Assembly (NCBI GenBank): GCA_947460255.1
Contig: CANHIS010000006.1
Location: 1-64,000, forward strand
DNA length: 64,000 nucleotides
From: Bacteroidota bacterium
Lineage (GTDB): Bacteria; Bacteroidota; Bacteroidia; M30B66
Direction: 5' to 3'
The translations under genes were made by a program, and so were the position numbers. Of this stretch, positions 25,438-33,834 are shown in pieces. The notes below the pieces were generated by a model. It did not search any database. It was not told where the DNA came from and saw nothing but the letters and a program-made list of their open reading frames with translations. The first letter of the stretch is position 1. Every line of letters starts with the position of its first letter.

Positions 25438-27384
25438 GTGAAAAAGAAATTACTCGTAATGACTCTGATTCTTGGGTTGGCTGTAACTGCAGCAATTCGA
25501 CCAAATACAGAAGAATCTAACCAACAAGCCAAAACAGTTCACGATTACATGCAACTCATTTTTGAGGCGCACCGAGAATTGGATACGAACGCGATTTTTC
25601 TTCCAGCGTCTCGCTGCAAAGGTTGCCATGGAAAAGATCCGCTTGGTATTGCAAACGTAACTTTGGCTGGAATTGACATTAATCTTTTCGACGACTGGGA
25701 AACATCCATGATGGGCCTCGCCGGCGTGGATCCGCTTTGGAAAGCAAAAGTGCGTCATGAAATAATGGTAAACCCAGGCAATGCCGACGAATTGCAAGAC
25801 TTGTGTACCAGTTGCCACGCGCCAATGGGACATTACAACGCATTTTACCGAAACCAAGGCCACTACACACTTGAAGATTTAGCACAAGATTCTCTTGGTC
25901 AGTCGGGTGTGAGTTGTTTAGGTTGCCACGCTATGGGCTGGGAAGGTTTAGGGGAAAGATTTACTGGCGACATTCCTTACGACACAACACGCAAAGCTTA
26001 CGGCCCATTTCCAGGACCAATGGCAGGGCCAATGCAACTATACATCAACTTTACGCCTGTTTACAGTCCACACGTGAGCGAAGGCCGATTCTGCTCTCCT
26101 TGTCACACGCTAATTTCAAACACTGTTGATCTTGATGGAAACCCAACAGGCGCAACTTTTGTAGAGCAGGCTACATTTCACGAATGGAAAAACTCGGCCT
26201 ATCCAGAGGAAAACATTCAATGCCAAACCTGCCACATGCCAAAGATCGAAGATCCGGTTAAGATTGCAGTAGGCTACACGGGATTACCCGGCCGTTCACC
26301 TTATAACCTGCACACTTTTTCAGGGGCCAATTCATTTATGGTGAACTTGATAAAGCAAAACAAAGCAGAATTAGGAGTAACTGCCACTGATGTGAATTTT
26401 GATTCAACCTTGAGCGAAATTACTCGGCTATTGCGCACACAAACTGTTGATGTAACACTTGGAACTCCAGAATTTGTTTCAGACTCGATGGTGTTTCCAT
26501 TGAGTATTTTGAATAAAGCGGGCCATAAATTTCCGAGTGGTTATCCAGCAAGAAGAGCGTTTGTGAGTTTTGTGATTTCTGCCGAAAATGGCGATACGTT
26601 GTTTAGTTCGGGTGTTCCAACCGCCAGCGGATTTATTAAAGATCTTCCTGCGGGTGTGCATCCTCATCATCAAGTAATTACATCTCCAAACCAAGCCCAA
26701 GTCTATGAAATGATTATGGGTGATGTGAATGGAAACATCACAACAGTGCTTGAACGAGGAGCTGTGCATTTAAAAGACAATAGAATTCCGCCACTTGGAT
26801 TTTCCACTACACACCAAGTGTATGATACTGTGGCAATTGTTGGCGAGGCAAATTCAGATCCCGATTTTAACCGCAATGGAAACTTTGAGGGCTCAGGCGC
26901 TGATATCGTGTACTATAAAGTTCCAATGAGCTTGTTAAACGACAGGGTAAACATTTCGGCACGCGTATATTATCAATCGGTTCCTCCTCATTGGCTTGAT
27001 GAGATGCGCATGTTTAACGCGCCCGAAATTGAATCATTTTTAGGTATGTATGACGCTGCCGACAAAGCTGCGATAATGCTTGTAGAAGACACGCTCGAAC
27101 AAGTTTTAATTCCACTAAAATCTGCTTGGGCAGGTAAGGATAAAGCGCCCGAAATTTTCCCAAATCCAGCCACTGGAAATGATCTAGTGCAATTGTTTTA
27201 CTCAGGCAAAATTACGTCTGTGGCTGTTTATACACTGAGCGGACAAAGAGTTTCATCTTCGTTTTCTAAAAACGGCATGAGCAGTTGGAAACTTGAAATG
27301 CCACAAGCTGCGGGTGTTTATCTTGTGCGAATTCAAGCTGGAAACGTAAGCTACACCAGAAAATTCATCCGCCGAAACAACTAA
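25438..27384 (+). CDS. exported pentaheme cytochrome c with T9SS sorting domain
   Basis: This 648-residue protein has a signal peptide (residues 1-20). It has five CxxCH heme motifs with first Cys at 60, 123, 160, 219 and 262 (CKGCH, CTSCH, CLGCH, CSPCH, CQTCH), like cytochrome c554-type multiheme domains. A beta-rich middle follows (about 300-550). The last 75 residues are a type A T9SS sorting domain (FPNPATGNDLV, SGQRVSS, AAGVYLVRI), so the heme protein should reach the cell surface or medium. The start codon is GTG at 25438, 33 bases after the Fnr-like gene. The same 13-base motif precedes this gene and the next. Electron donor and acceptor are unknown. Confidence 0.85.
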   Translation: MKKKLLVMTLILGLAVTAAIRPNTEESNQQAKTVHDYMQLIFEAHRELDTNAIFLPASRCKGCHGKDPLGIANVTLAGIDINLFDDWETSMMGLAGVDPLWKAKVRHEIMVNPGNADELQDLCTSCHAPMGHYNAFYRNQGHYTLEDLAQDSLGQSGVSCLGCHAMGWEGLGERFTGDIPYDTTRKAYGPFPGPMAGPMQLYINFTPVYSPHVSEGRFCSPCHTLISNTVDLDGNPTGATFVEQATFHEWKNSAYPEENIQCQTCHMPKIEDPVKIAVGYTGLPGRSPYNLHTFSGANSFMVNLIKQNKAELGVTATDVNFDSTLSEITRLLRTQTVDVTLGTPEFVSDSMVFPLSILNKAGHKFPSGYPARRAFVSFVISAENGDTLFSSGVPTASGFIKDLPAGVHPHHQVITSPNQAQVYEMIMGDVNGNITTVLERGAVHLKDNRIPPLGFSTTHQVYDTVAIVGEANSDPDFNRNGNFEGSGADIVYYKVPMSLLNDRVNISARVYYQSVPPHWLDEMRMFNAPEIESFLGMYDAADKAAIMLVEDTLEQVLIPLKSAWAGKDKAPEIFPNPATGNDLVQLFYSGKITSVAVYTLSGQRVSSSFSKNGMSSWKLEMPQAAGVYLVRIQAGNVSYTRKFIRRNN

Positions 27385-27442
27385 TATCCAAGTAATTTTC
27401 TCAACTTTGAATTCTCGAAACCATCAAATTATACAATAATTC

Positions 27443-30283
27443 ATGAAAAAACTTTTCCGAATCACGGCCGCAGCTTTGTGCGTGCTTGCGTTTCCTGCTG
27501 AATGGAATGCGCAGTTTCAATTTTTCAACGGAAATACAAAACTCAACACTACTGCATTCCGCAGTGGTTGTTCTGTAACAGTTACCGACTGGAATAATGA
27601 TGGACTAGATGATATTATCCGTCTTGATGACGGTCGCACGCCTTTTGTAGAAATCCAAAAAACAGCCAACCAATTCGAAACACGCAGTTTTCCACAAATG
27701 GGAAGCAGCTCGGCTTGGGCAATGGCGGTAGCCGATTTCGACAAGAACGGCTATCTTGATATCGTGGGTGGCTGGAATGGTAGCTGCAAAGTGATGATGA
27801 TTAACAGTACCGGAACGAACGGAACAATCATTACACTTCCAAACTCAAACTTTTTCCTTCAAAACATTACAGTAATCGATGCAAACAACGATGGTTGGGC
27901 GGATCTTTTCACTTGCGACGACAATGGCGAAAGTTCCATTTACATCAACGACGGAACTGGAGCACTTGTAATGTCGTCGATCATTGATTTCGATGTCACT
28001 TCTAGCGATGATTCAGGAAATTATGGTTCAGTTTGGACCGATTTCGACAATGATGGAGATCTTGATCTTTACATTGCAAAATGCCGCCAAGGCGTGAATG
28101 ATCCAACAGACGGTCGTCGTATCAATGTGATGTTCGTGAACAATGGCGATGGTACATTTACCGAAGATGCCGCAGCTTACAACATCAATGTAGGTTGGCA
28201 ATCATGGACTTCCTCTTTCGGAGATATCGACAATGATGGAGATTTTGATTTGTTACTAACAAACCACGACTACGAAAGTCAAATTTGGGAAAACGACGGA
28301 ACAGGTGTTTATACCGACATTACTGCTTCAACAGGTTTCGATATTTCAAACATGACGCCAATCCAATCAGGATTTGAAGATCTCGACAATGATGGCTTTA
28401 TCGATATTTTCATTACTGGTTCTACGCACAGAATTTTCCACAACAATGGAGACGCGACCTTTACAGAAGTAAACGCAAACATTCTTGGAAACAACGATAT
28501 TGGAACGTTTGCATTCGGCGATTTAAACCACGATGGTCAAGTTGACCTTTACGTTGGTTACAATGAAATCTACACCACTCCAGGAAATTTCGACGATGTT
28601 ATTTGGTTCAACAAAACCAACAACAACAATCATTTCATCACACTAGATCTTCGCGGTACAGTGAGCAACGCTACAGCAATTGGCGCACGTGCCTATATAT
28701 ACGGTTCTTGGGGTGTTCAAACGCGCGAAGTTCGTGCAGGAGAGTCCTATGGAACAGTAAATACTGCCATGTTGCACTTTGGTCTTGGCCAGTCGATGGT
28801 GGTAGATTCTGTTGTGGTTCGTTTCCCTTCAGGAATTACTGAAACTGTATTAAACCCAGAGGTTGATCAATTCATTACCATTATCGAAGGTGATTGCGTA
28901 TCACCTGTTGCAGTTGTTGAATCTGATGGTCCGGCAGTAGTTTGTCCGGGTGAAGTATTAACACTTACTGCACCAGCAGGACTTTCTTACCTTTGGTCTA
29001 ACGGTGAAACAACTCAATCAATCACCGTTGTAAATCCAGGAGAATACAATGTTGAAGTTTCTGAAGCAGGTAACAACTGTGTTGCAACATCAAGAACTTT
29101 GATCGTTGAAGTTTCACCAGATGAAACACCTGCAGTTGAAGCTTTAGGCGAAACAACATTTTGTAATGGTGGATCAGTTGAGCTTTCTGGCCCTGCGGGA
29201 TTAGAATCATACGCTTGGAGCAATGGAGCTACAACGCAAACTATCGAAGTTTCTGAACCAGGAAATTACACCCTAACAATCCAAGGTGCTTGCACAGAAT
29301 ATAGCTCTGCACCTATCACCGTTGATATCCTTACACCTGATGCACCAACAGCAGAAGACGTAATCATTCCATCTGCAGGAACTGCTACACTATCAGCAAC
29401 TGGTTCTAATCCAGTTTGGTTCTCTGATTTGGAAGGAAACAACATGGTTGGTGAAGGTTCAACCGTTGAGCTTCCTGTAACTGAAAACACTACATTTTAT
29501 GTGGCTTCTTCAGAAACTACAGGAGGTGAGTTATTCTCTGCAGGATTAGCTGCACATTCAGGAACGAGCGTTTACAGCGGCGCGAATAGCACCAATGCAA
29601 GCTTAATTTTCAATGTTTTAGAGAATTGCGTACTTGAATCGGTTTTGGTTGATACAGACACTCCAGGACAACGCACAATCGAAGTGAAAGACAATACTGG
29701 TGCAGTTGTACACGCTCAAAATGTTACTTTGGTAAGTGGCGCGCAAGTAGTTGATTTAAATTTTGCTTTAACACCAGGAAACGATTATTCAATCGGAACC
29801 AACGCAACAACCAATCAAGCTTCATTTGGTTTCGCTGGTCCACGTTTGAAGAGAAATTATGCAGGAAACGGTGGGACTTCTTACAACTATCCTTACGATG
29901 CAAGTAACTTACTTTCTATCACCAACTCTTCAGCTGGTACACTATACTTCTTCTACTTCTATAACTGGCAAGTAAGCAGCGAGGAAGTAACTTGCTATAG
30001 CGATCCAGTTGCGGTTACAGTTACAATCGACGACCAAACTGGAATCGAGGAAGTAAACGGCGCAATTAGAGTGTACCCAAATCCAGCAAACGAATTTGTT
30101 ACAATCAATACCAACGATGCACAAGCACAAGCTTCTTTGTTTGACGCTTCTGGCAGATTGGTTAAAACGGTTCCAACTGGCATGAATGCACAAGTTTCTG
30201 TAGCCGATTTAAATTCAGGCATCTACCTTTTACAAGTGGTTTCAAACAAAGGAAACCACATCGTTAAATTGGTGGTAGAATAA
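27443..30283 (+). CDS. FG-GAP/UnbV (CRTAC-like) surface protein with T9SS sorting domain
   Basis: This 946-residue secreted protein has a signal peptide (about 1-22). Seven calcium-binding FG-GAP/VCBS motifs of the D-x-(D/N)-x-(D/N)-G form (DWNNDGLDD, DFDKNGYLD, DANNDGWAD, DFDNDGDLD, DIDNDGDFD, DLDNDGFID, DLNHDGQVD) point to an integrin-like propeller. An ASPIC/UnbV domain follows (LRGTVSNATAIGARAYIYG ... REVRAGESYGT). Two Ig-like repeats with SNGETTQSI and SNGATTQTI come next, then a C-terminal T9SS type A domain (VYPNPANEFVTI ... LNSGIYLLQV). It is probably a cell-surface adhesin or binding protein. It lies 58 bases after the exported cytochrome and is probably in the same operon, with a strong terminator after it. 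Confidence 0.88.
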   Translation: MKKLFRITAAALCVLAFPAEWNAQFQFFNGNTKLNTTAFRSGCSVTVTDWNNDGLDDIIRLDDGRTPFVEIQKTANQFETRSFPQMGSSSAWAMAVADFDKNGYLDIVGGWNGSCKVMMINSTGTNGTIITLPNSNFFLQNITVIDANNDGWADLFTCDDNGESSIYINDGTGALVMSSIIDFDVTSSDDSGNYGSVWTDFDNDGDLDLYIAKCRQGVNDPTDGRRINVMFVNNGDGTFTEDAAAYNINVGWQSWTSSFGDIDNDGDFDLLLTNHDYESQIWENDGTGVYTDITASTGFDISNMTPIQSGFEDLDNDGFIDIFITGSTHRIFHNNGDATFTEVNANILGNNDIGTFAFGDLNHDGQVDLYVGYNEIYTTPGNFDDVIWFNKTNNNNHFITLDLRGTVSNATAIGARAYIYGSWGVQTREVRAGESYGTVNTAMLHFGLGQSMVVDSVVVRFPSGITETVLNPEVDQFITIIEGDCVSPVAVVESDGPAVVCPGEVLTLTAPAGLSYLWSNGETTQSITVVNPGEYNVEVSEAGNNCVATSRTLIVEVSPDETPAVEALGETTFCNGGSVELSGPAGLESYAWSNGATTQTIEVSEPGNYTLTIQGACTEYSSAPITVDILTPDAPTAEDVIIPSAGTATLSATGSNPVWFSDLEGNNMVGEGSTVELPVTENTTFYVASSETTGGELFSAGLAAHSGTSVYSGANSTNASLIFNVLENCVLESVLVDTDTPGQRTIEVKDNTGAVVHAQNVTLVSGAQVVDLNFALTPGNDYSIGTNATTNQASFGFAGPRLKRNYAGNGGTSYNYPYDASNLLSITNSSAGTLYFFYFYNWQVSSEEVTCYSDPVAVTVTIDDQTGIEEVNGAIRVYPNPANEFVTINTNDAQAQASLFDASGRLVKTVPTGMNAQVSVADLNSGIYLLQVVSNKGNHIVKLVVE

Positions 30284-30300
30284 GCATTAAACATATTTTT

Positions 30301-30337
30301 AAAAAGGCCGAATCTCGAAAGGGATTCGGCCTTTTTT
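30301..30337 (+). terminator. strong rho-independent terminator after the surface-protein gene
   Basis: A perfect 14-bp stem (AAAAAGGCCGAATC at 30301-30314 with its complement at 30323-30336) and an 8-base loop are followed by a T-run. The A-run on the left arm lets it act in both directions. It separates the cytochrome/UnbV unit from the hemerythrin-ccoI unit. Confidence 0.9.
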
Positions 30338-30379
30338 GATTTTTGGCCATTGTAAGAACGGTCGTTTGTACACTAAAAT

Positions 30380-30395
30380 CCTGACAATTATCAGG
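30380..30395. promoter_or_regulatory. CRP/FNR-type operator upstream of the hemerythrin-ccoI unit
   Basis: CCTGACAATTATCAGG is a 16-base inverted repeat with TGA-N6-TCA, the half-site spacing of CRP/FNR operators (FNR consensus TTGAT-N4-ATCAA). Its centre (30387.5) lies 58.5 bases upstream of the last base of the putative -7 box at 30439-30446. The second site in this window has exactly the same distance. Confidence 0.7.
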
Positions 30396-30438
30396 TTTGG
30401 GCTTGAGGTCGGTCATATGTTCCGGAATTGAAACGCGG

Positions 30439-30446
30439 AATCTTTG
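30439..30446 (+). promoter_or_regulatory. putative -7 box of the hemerythrin-ccoI unit
   Basis: AATCTTTG differs from TAnnTTTG only at the first base, as might be expected of an activator-dependent promoter. It lies 27 bases before the ATG at 30474. Confidence 0.45.
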
Positions 30447-30473
30447 TAGAAAGGATTTTTAGCCTCTTTTCGC

Positions 30474-31064
30474 ATGAGTCATTTCCGACATATTAATTTT
30501 CAATGGATTCGTGAAGAAGACTTGCTCGACTTTATTGAGCAGAAACATCACGCATACAGCAGAAACATGCTGGAGCTAATCGCCAGGAATTTTCAATCCG
30601 TGCTGAAATCATACAGAAACATTTCGGAGGAACTCAACGACACCTGCAACATTTTGCTTCAACTGCAAGAGCAGGTTTCTAAGTTGATCGAAATGGAGGA
30701 GTGCAGCCTTTTTCCATTTATTCGAAAGCTGTTAGAGGTGAATAACGAACCAGAACCTTTGAGGTTTTTGAACGTGAATCTCACAGGGAGCACCATCCGG
30801 TCAATCCGCGACGAGCATTCTCGAGTAATTGCCTTGCTGCATTCATTGAGAAAACTGACCAACAATTACAAAGCACCCGATGATGCTTCAGAGATTCACA
30901 AGTTGGTGTTAGCCGAACTGGAAGAGTTTGACCAAGATTTCATTCAACACCTACACCGCGAAAAAGAGTACTTGTTTCCAAAAATAATCAGTCTTGAAAA
31001 AAGGGTAGTTCAACGCTCAGGAAAGGCTTCCATGGACAACCAAGCCAATTGGAGCCCCGAATAA
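30474..31064 (+). CDS. hemerythrin-domain protein (RIC/YtfE-like)
   Basis: This 196-residue helical protein has a hemerythrin-like di-iron site: His in EQKHHAYSR (about residues 24-28), Glu in EMEECSLFPFIRK, DEHSRVIALL, and HLHREKEYLFPKI near the end. This resembles the diiron domain of RIC/YtfE/ScdA proteins, which repair nitrosative or oxidative damage to iron centres, but it lacks the N-terminal ScdA domain. Its position downstream of an Fnr-type operator and immediately ahead of the cbb3 oxidase assembly genes suggests protection or iron/NO handling during low-oxygen respiration. The exact function is inferred. The stop is 18 bases from the ccoI start. Confidence 0.75.
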   Translation: MSHFRHINFQWIREEDLLDFIEQKHHAYSRNMLELIARNFQSVLKSYRNISEELNDTCNILLQLQEQVSKLIEMEECSLFPFIRKLLEVNNEPEPLRFLNVNLTGSTIRSIRDEHSRVIALLHSLRKLTNNYKAPDDASEIHKLVLAELEEFDQDFIQHLHREKEYLFPKIISLEKRVVQRSGKASMDNQANWSPE

Positions 31065-31082
31065 ACCTAAAACGCTATTGTG

Positions 31083-33509
31083 ATGATCACCTCCCAACCC
31101 GGTCAGAAACAAACTTCTACCAATTTGCATTGCTACCATTGTGGCGAGCCGTGCAAGGAAACAACAATCCATCTCGAAGAAAAAGCATTCTGCTGCGATG
31201 GCTGTAAATTGGTGTTTGAAATCCTTTACGAAAACAACCTTTGCACCTATTACGATGTTGCAAAATCATCGGGAAATTCGCCCGATTCATCTGTTTATGT
31301 GGGTAAATTCACTTACCTAAAACAGCCTGAAGTGCTGAAACAATTGCTTCATTTTAGTTCAGAATCGCAGCACCACATCAAGCTCTTCGTTCCAAGAATT
31401 CACTGCAGCTCGTGCATTTGGCTGCTCGAGAATCTCCAAAAACTCGACGGAGGTGTAATTAGCTCATCGGTAAATTTTCCCCGCAGGGAAGTAAATATTG
31501 TTTACAATCCAGCACAAACCGATTTGAGTAAAATTGCTGCACGCATGGCCAGTATTGGTTATGAACCGCACATCAGCTTGGGAGACATCGACAAAATACA
31601 GCGCCGAAAAGCAGTTAGAGGTCAATGGCTAAAAATCGGAGTTGCAGGTTTTTGTTTTGGCAATATTATGATGATGAGCTTTCCGGAATATTTCTCTATT
31701 GGATCGCTTGCCGGACAAGAATCATTGCAGCAAACTTTCATCTGGCTAAACTTTGCACTCGCACTACCTGTACTCTTTTACAGTGCGCAGGAGTTTTTCG
31801 TTTCTGGCTGGACGGCTCTCAGAAACAAGCATTTGAATATTGACTTGCCTATTGCAGCAGCCGTCTTGATGACTTTTCTCCGATCAGTTTATGAGATTAC
31901 CTCAGGAACAGGCGCTGGATACTTCGATTCTATGGCGGGCATTGTGTTTTTTATGTTGATAGGCCGGGCGTTTCAAAGCCGCACCTATGAAACATTGTCG
32001 TTCGATCGAGATTATAAATCATACTTCCCTGTAGCAGTTTCCATCTTAAAACCCGATGGGACTGAAGATCAGATCACAGTGAGCGACCTAAAAAAGGGCA
32101 TGCGAATGCGCATCCGAAACCAAGAAGTTGTGCCTGCCGATGCAATTCTGCTCCGTGGAGACGCGCGTATAGATTACAGCTTCGTAACAGGAGAATCAGA
32201 TCCCGAGAAAAAGCTTTTAGGTGATATTGTTTATGCTGGCGGCCGACAAACTGGTGCATCAATCGAGCTAGAAATCGTAAAGCCTGTGAAATATTCCTAC
32301 CTCACACAACTTTGGAATCACGCTGCATTTAGAAAAGATGATGCTGAAGCGGAACAGGCTTCCATGGTGAACAAAATCAACCAGTATTTTACCGTCGGAA
32401 TTTTTGTTATTGCCTCAATCGCTGCATTTTATTGGTGGAATGCCGGAGAAAACGCCCGAATGATGGATGCTGTTACAACTATACTGATTGTTGCTTGTCC
32501 GTGCATTTTGCTGCTGGCGGCCACATTCACCAATGGAAACGTTTTGAGCATTTTAGGTAAAAACGGACTTTACCTTAAAAATGCCTTTGTAATTGAAAAG
32601 CTGGCTGGAGCCAATGCCATAGTATTCGACAAAACCGGAACGATCACCTTGAACAGTCAGGCTGCAATTCGTTTTGTTGGAGAACAGCTGCCGGAGAAAT
32701 ATCGCCAATCAATTTACAGTTTGGCTATACAATCTACACATCCGTTGAGTTTGCTCATTTCGGCATCATTCAAGGGCCTTCAAGCCAAAATAGTGAAAGA
32801 ATTTTGCGATGTAACAGGCAGCGGCTTGAAAGGAGAAGTAGATGGAAAAGCTGTTCAACTTGGCTCGGCAAGCTTTCTGGGCATTAAAACGGTAAATCTA
32901 TTTTCCGACACGCGCGTGTATGTTTCTGTTGATGAGGAAATTTTAGGTTACTACAGCTTCGATCACGCTTTGCGGCCTGGTCTTGCGAACTTAATTTCCA
33001 AATTAAAACAGCGATTTTCATTGTTTCTGCTCAGTGGAGACAAAGAAAACGACAAGGATCGCTTGCGTTCATTTTTTGCAGAAGATGCCATGCAATTTAG
33101 GCAACAGCCCGACGACAAACTTCAATTTATTTCTAATCTCCAACAAAGTGGAAACAAGGTTTTGATGGTTGGAGATGGGCTAAATGATGCAGGAGCTTTG
33201 CGGCAAAGCGATGCAGGCATTGCTGTGTCGGATAATGTGAACAATTTCTCGCCTGCCTGTGATGCAATTTTGGATGGAAAAGTGTTGCCCAAACTAGCGT
33301 CGATGCTTCAATATTGCCGAGATGGAAAACGTGTGATTGCAGTTTCATTCGCGCTTTCGCTGCTATACAATTTTGTGGGCTTGTACTTTTCTGTACGTGG
33401 AGAATTAGAGCCTGTTGTTGCTGCGATACTTATGCCTGTAACATCGATTAGCATTGTAAGTTTCGCCACCATCACAAGTTCATTGATGGCGCGCCGTCGT
33501 GGTTTATAG
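31083..33509 (+). CDS. ccoI: CcoI-type heavy-metal (copper) P1B-ATPase
   Basis: This protein of about 808 residues has an N-terminal zinc-finger-like metal-binding segment (CYHCGEPC ... CCDGCKLVFE) and an HMA-like domain with CSSCIWLL. Transmembrane helices follow, with the CPC motif (VACPCILLLAA), the actuator loop TGESDP, phosphorylation motif DKTGTIT (ATP site), and hinge GDGLNDAGAL. The N-terminal segment plus gene context identify it as CcoI/FixI, which delivers copper for the cbb3 oxidase active site. GTG at 31080 immediately precedes the ATG at 31083; the ATG is preferred. It stands upstream of ccoS, in contrast to the more common ccoGHIS order. Confidence 0.92.
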   Translation: MITSQPGQKQTSTNLHCYHCGEPCKETTIHLEEKAFCCDGCKLVFEILYENNLCTYYDVAKSSGNSPDSSVYVGKFTYLKQPEVLKQLLHFSSESQHHIKLFVPRIHCSSCIWLLENLQKLDGGVISSSVNFPRREVNIVYNPAQTDLSKIAARMASIGYEPHISLGDIDKIQRRKAVRGQWLKIGVAGFCFGNIMMMSFPEYFSIGSLAGQESLQQTFIWLNFALALPVLFYSAQEFFVSGWTALRNKHLNIDLPIAAAVLMTFLRSVYEITSGTGAGYFDSMAGIVFFMLIGRAFQSRTYETLSFDRDYKSYFPVAVSILKPDGTEDQITVSDLKKGMRMRIRNQEVVPADAILLRGDARIDYSFVTGESDPEKKLLGDIVYAGGRQTGASIELEIVKPVKYSYLTQLWNHAAFRKDDAEAEQASMVNKINQYFTVGIFVIASIAAFYWWNAGENARMMDAVTTILIVACPCILLLAATFTNGNVLSILGKNGLYLKNAFVIEKLAGANAIVFDKTGTITLNSQAAIRFVGEQLPEKYRQSIYSLAIQSTHPLSLLISASFKGLQAKIVKEFCDVTGSGLKGEVDGKAVQLGSASFLGIKTVNLFSDTRVYVSVDEEILGYYSFDHALRPGLANLISKLKQRFSLFLLSGDKENDKDRLRSFFAEDAMQFRQQPDDKLQFISNLQQSGNKVLMVGDGLNDAGALRQSDAGIAVSDNVNNFSPACDAILDGKVLPKLASMLQYCRDGKRVIAVSFALSLLYNFVGLYFSVRGELEPVVAAILMPVTSISIVSFATITSSLMARRRGL

Positions 33510-33536
33510 TTGCGGCCAAAGACGAAACAAAAAACC

Positions 33537-33548
33537 TGATAAATATCA
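33537..33548. promoter_or_regulatory. CRP/FNR-type operator upstream of ccoS-ccoNOQP
   Basis: TGATAAATATCA has TGA-N6-TCA half-sites and is preceded by CC, matching the first site (CCTGAyAAwTATCA). Its centre is 33542.5, exactly 58.5 bases from the last base of the -7 box TACTTTTG at 33594-33601. Confidence 0.72.
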
Positions 33549-33593
33549 TAAAGCACCCTGACGGCTATCATTTTGCCCTTGTATAGCCTGAAA

Positions 33594-33601
33594 TACTTTT
33601 G
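33594..33601 (+). promoter_or_regulatory. -7 promoter box of the ccoS-ccoNOQP unit
   Basis: TACTTTTG fits TAnnTTTG. It lies 34 bases before the GTG start of ccoS and shows that the structural oxidase genes have a promoter separate from ccoI. Confidence 0.6.
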
Positions 33602-33635
33602 ACATTGAACCTAATACCCCAACCCCAACCTACTC

Positions 33636-33827
33636 GTGAGCGCGCTATTCATTTTAATCATTATCAGCATGCTGGTAGCGGGAAGTTTTCTCTTCCTGTT
33701 TCTCCATGCTGTTAAAAAAGGGCAGTACGATGATACGTACACACCTTCTGTAAGAATGCTGTTTGATGATTCAACACCAGCAGATCCTACAACTCCTTCC
33801 CAAGAAACCCTAAATACAAAAAACTGA
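33636..33827 (+). CDS. ccoS: cbb3-type oxidase assembly protein CcoS
   Basis: This 63-residue CcoS has a single N-terminal membrane helix (about residues 3-24), followed by KKGQYDDTYTPSVRMLFDD, the conserved family tail in which the Asp-rich stretch follows the helix. CcoS is required for cofactor insertion in cbb3 oxidase. It starts with GTG at 33636, and no ATG lies nearby upstream. It is separated by 7 bases from ccoNO and reads as the first gene of the oxidase operon. Confidence 0.9.
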   Translation: MSALFILIIISMLVAGSFLFLFLHAVKKGQYDDTYTPSVRMLFDDSTPADPTTPSQETLNTKN

Positions 33828-33834
33828 AGCTGTT

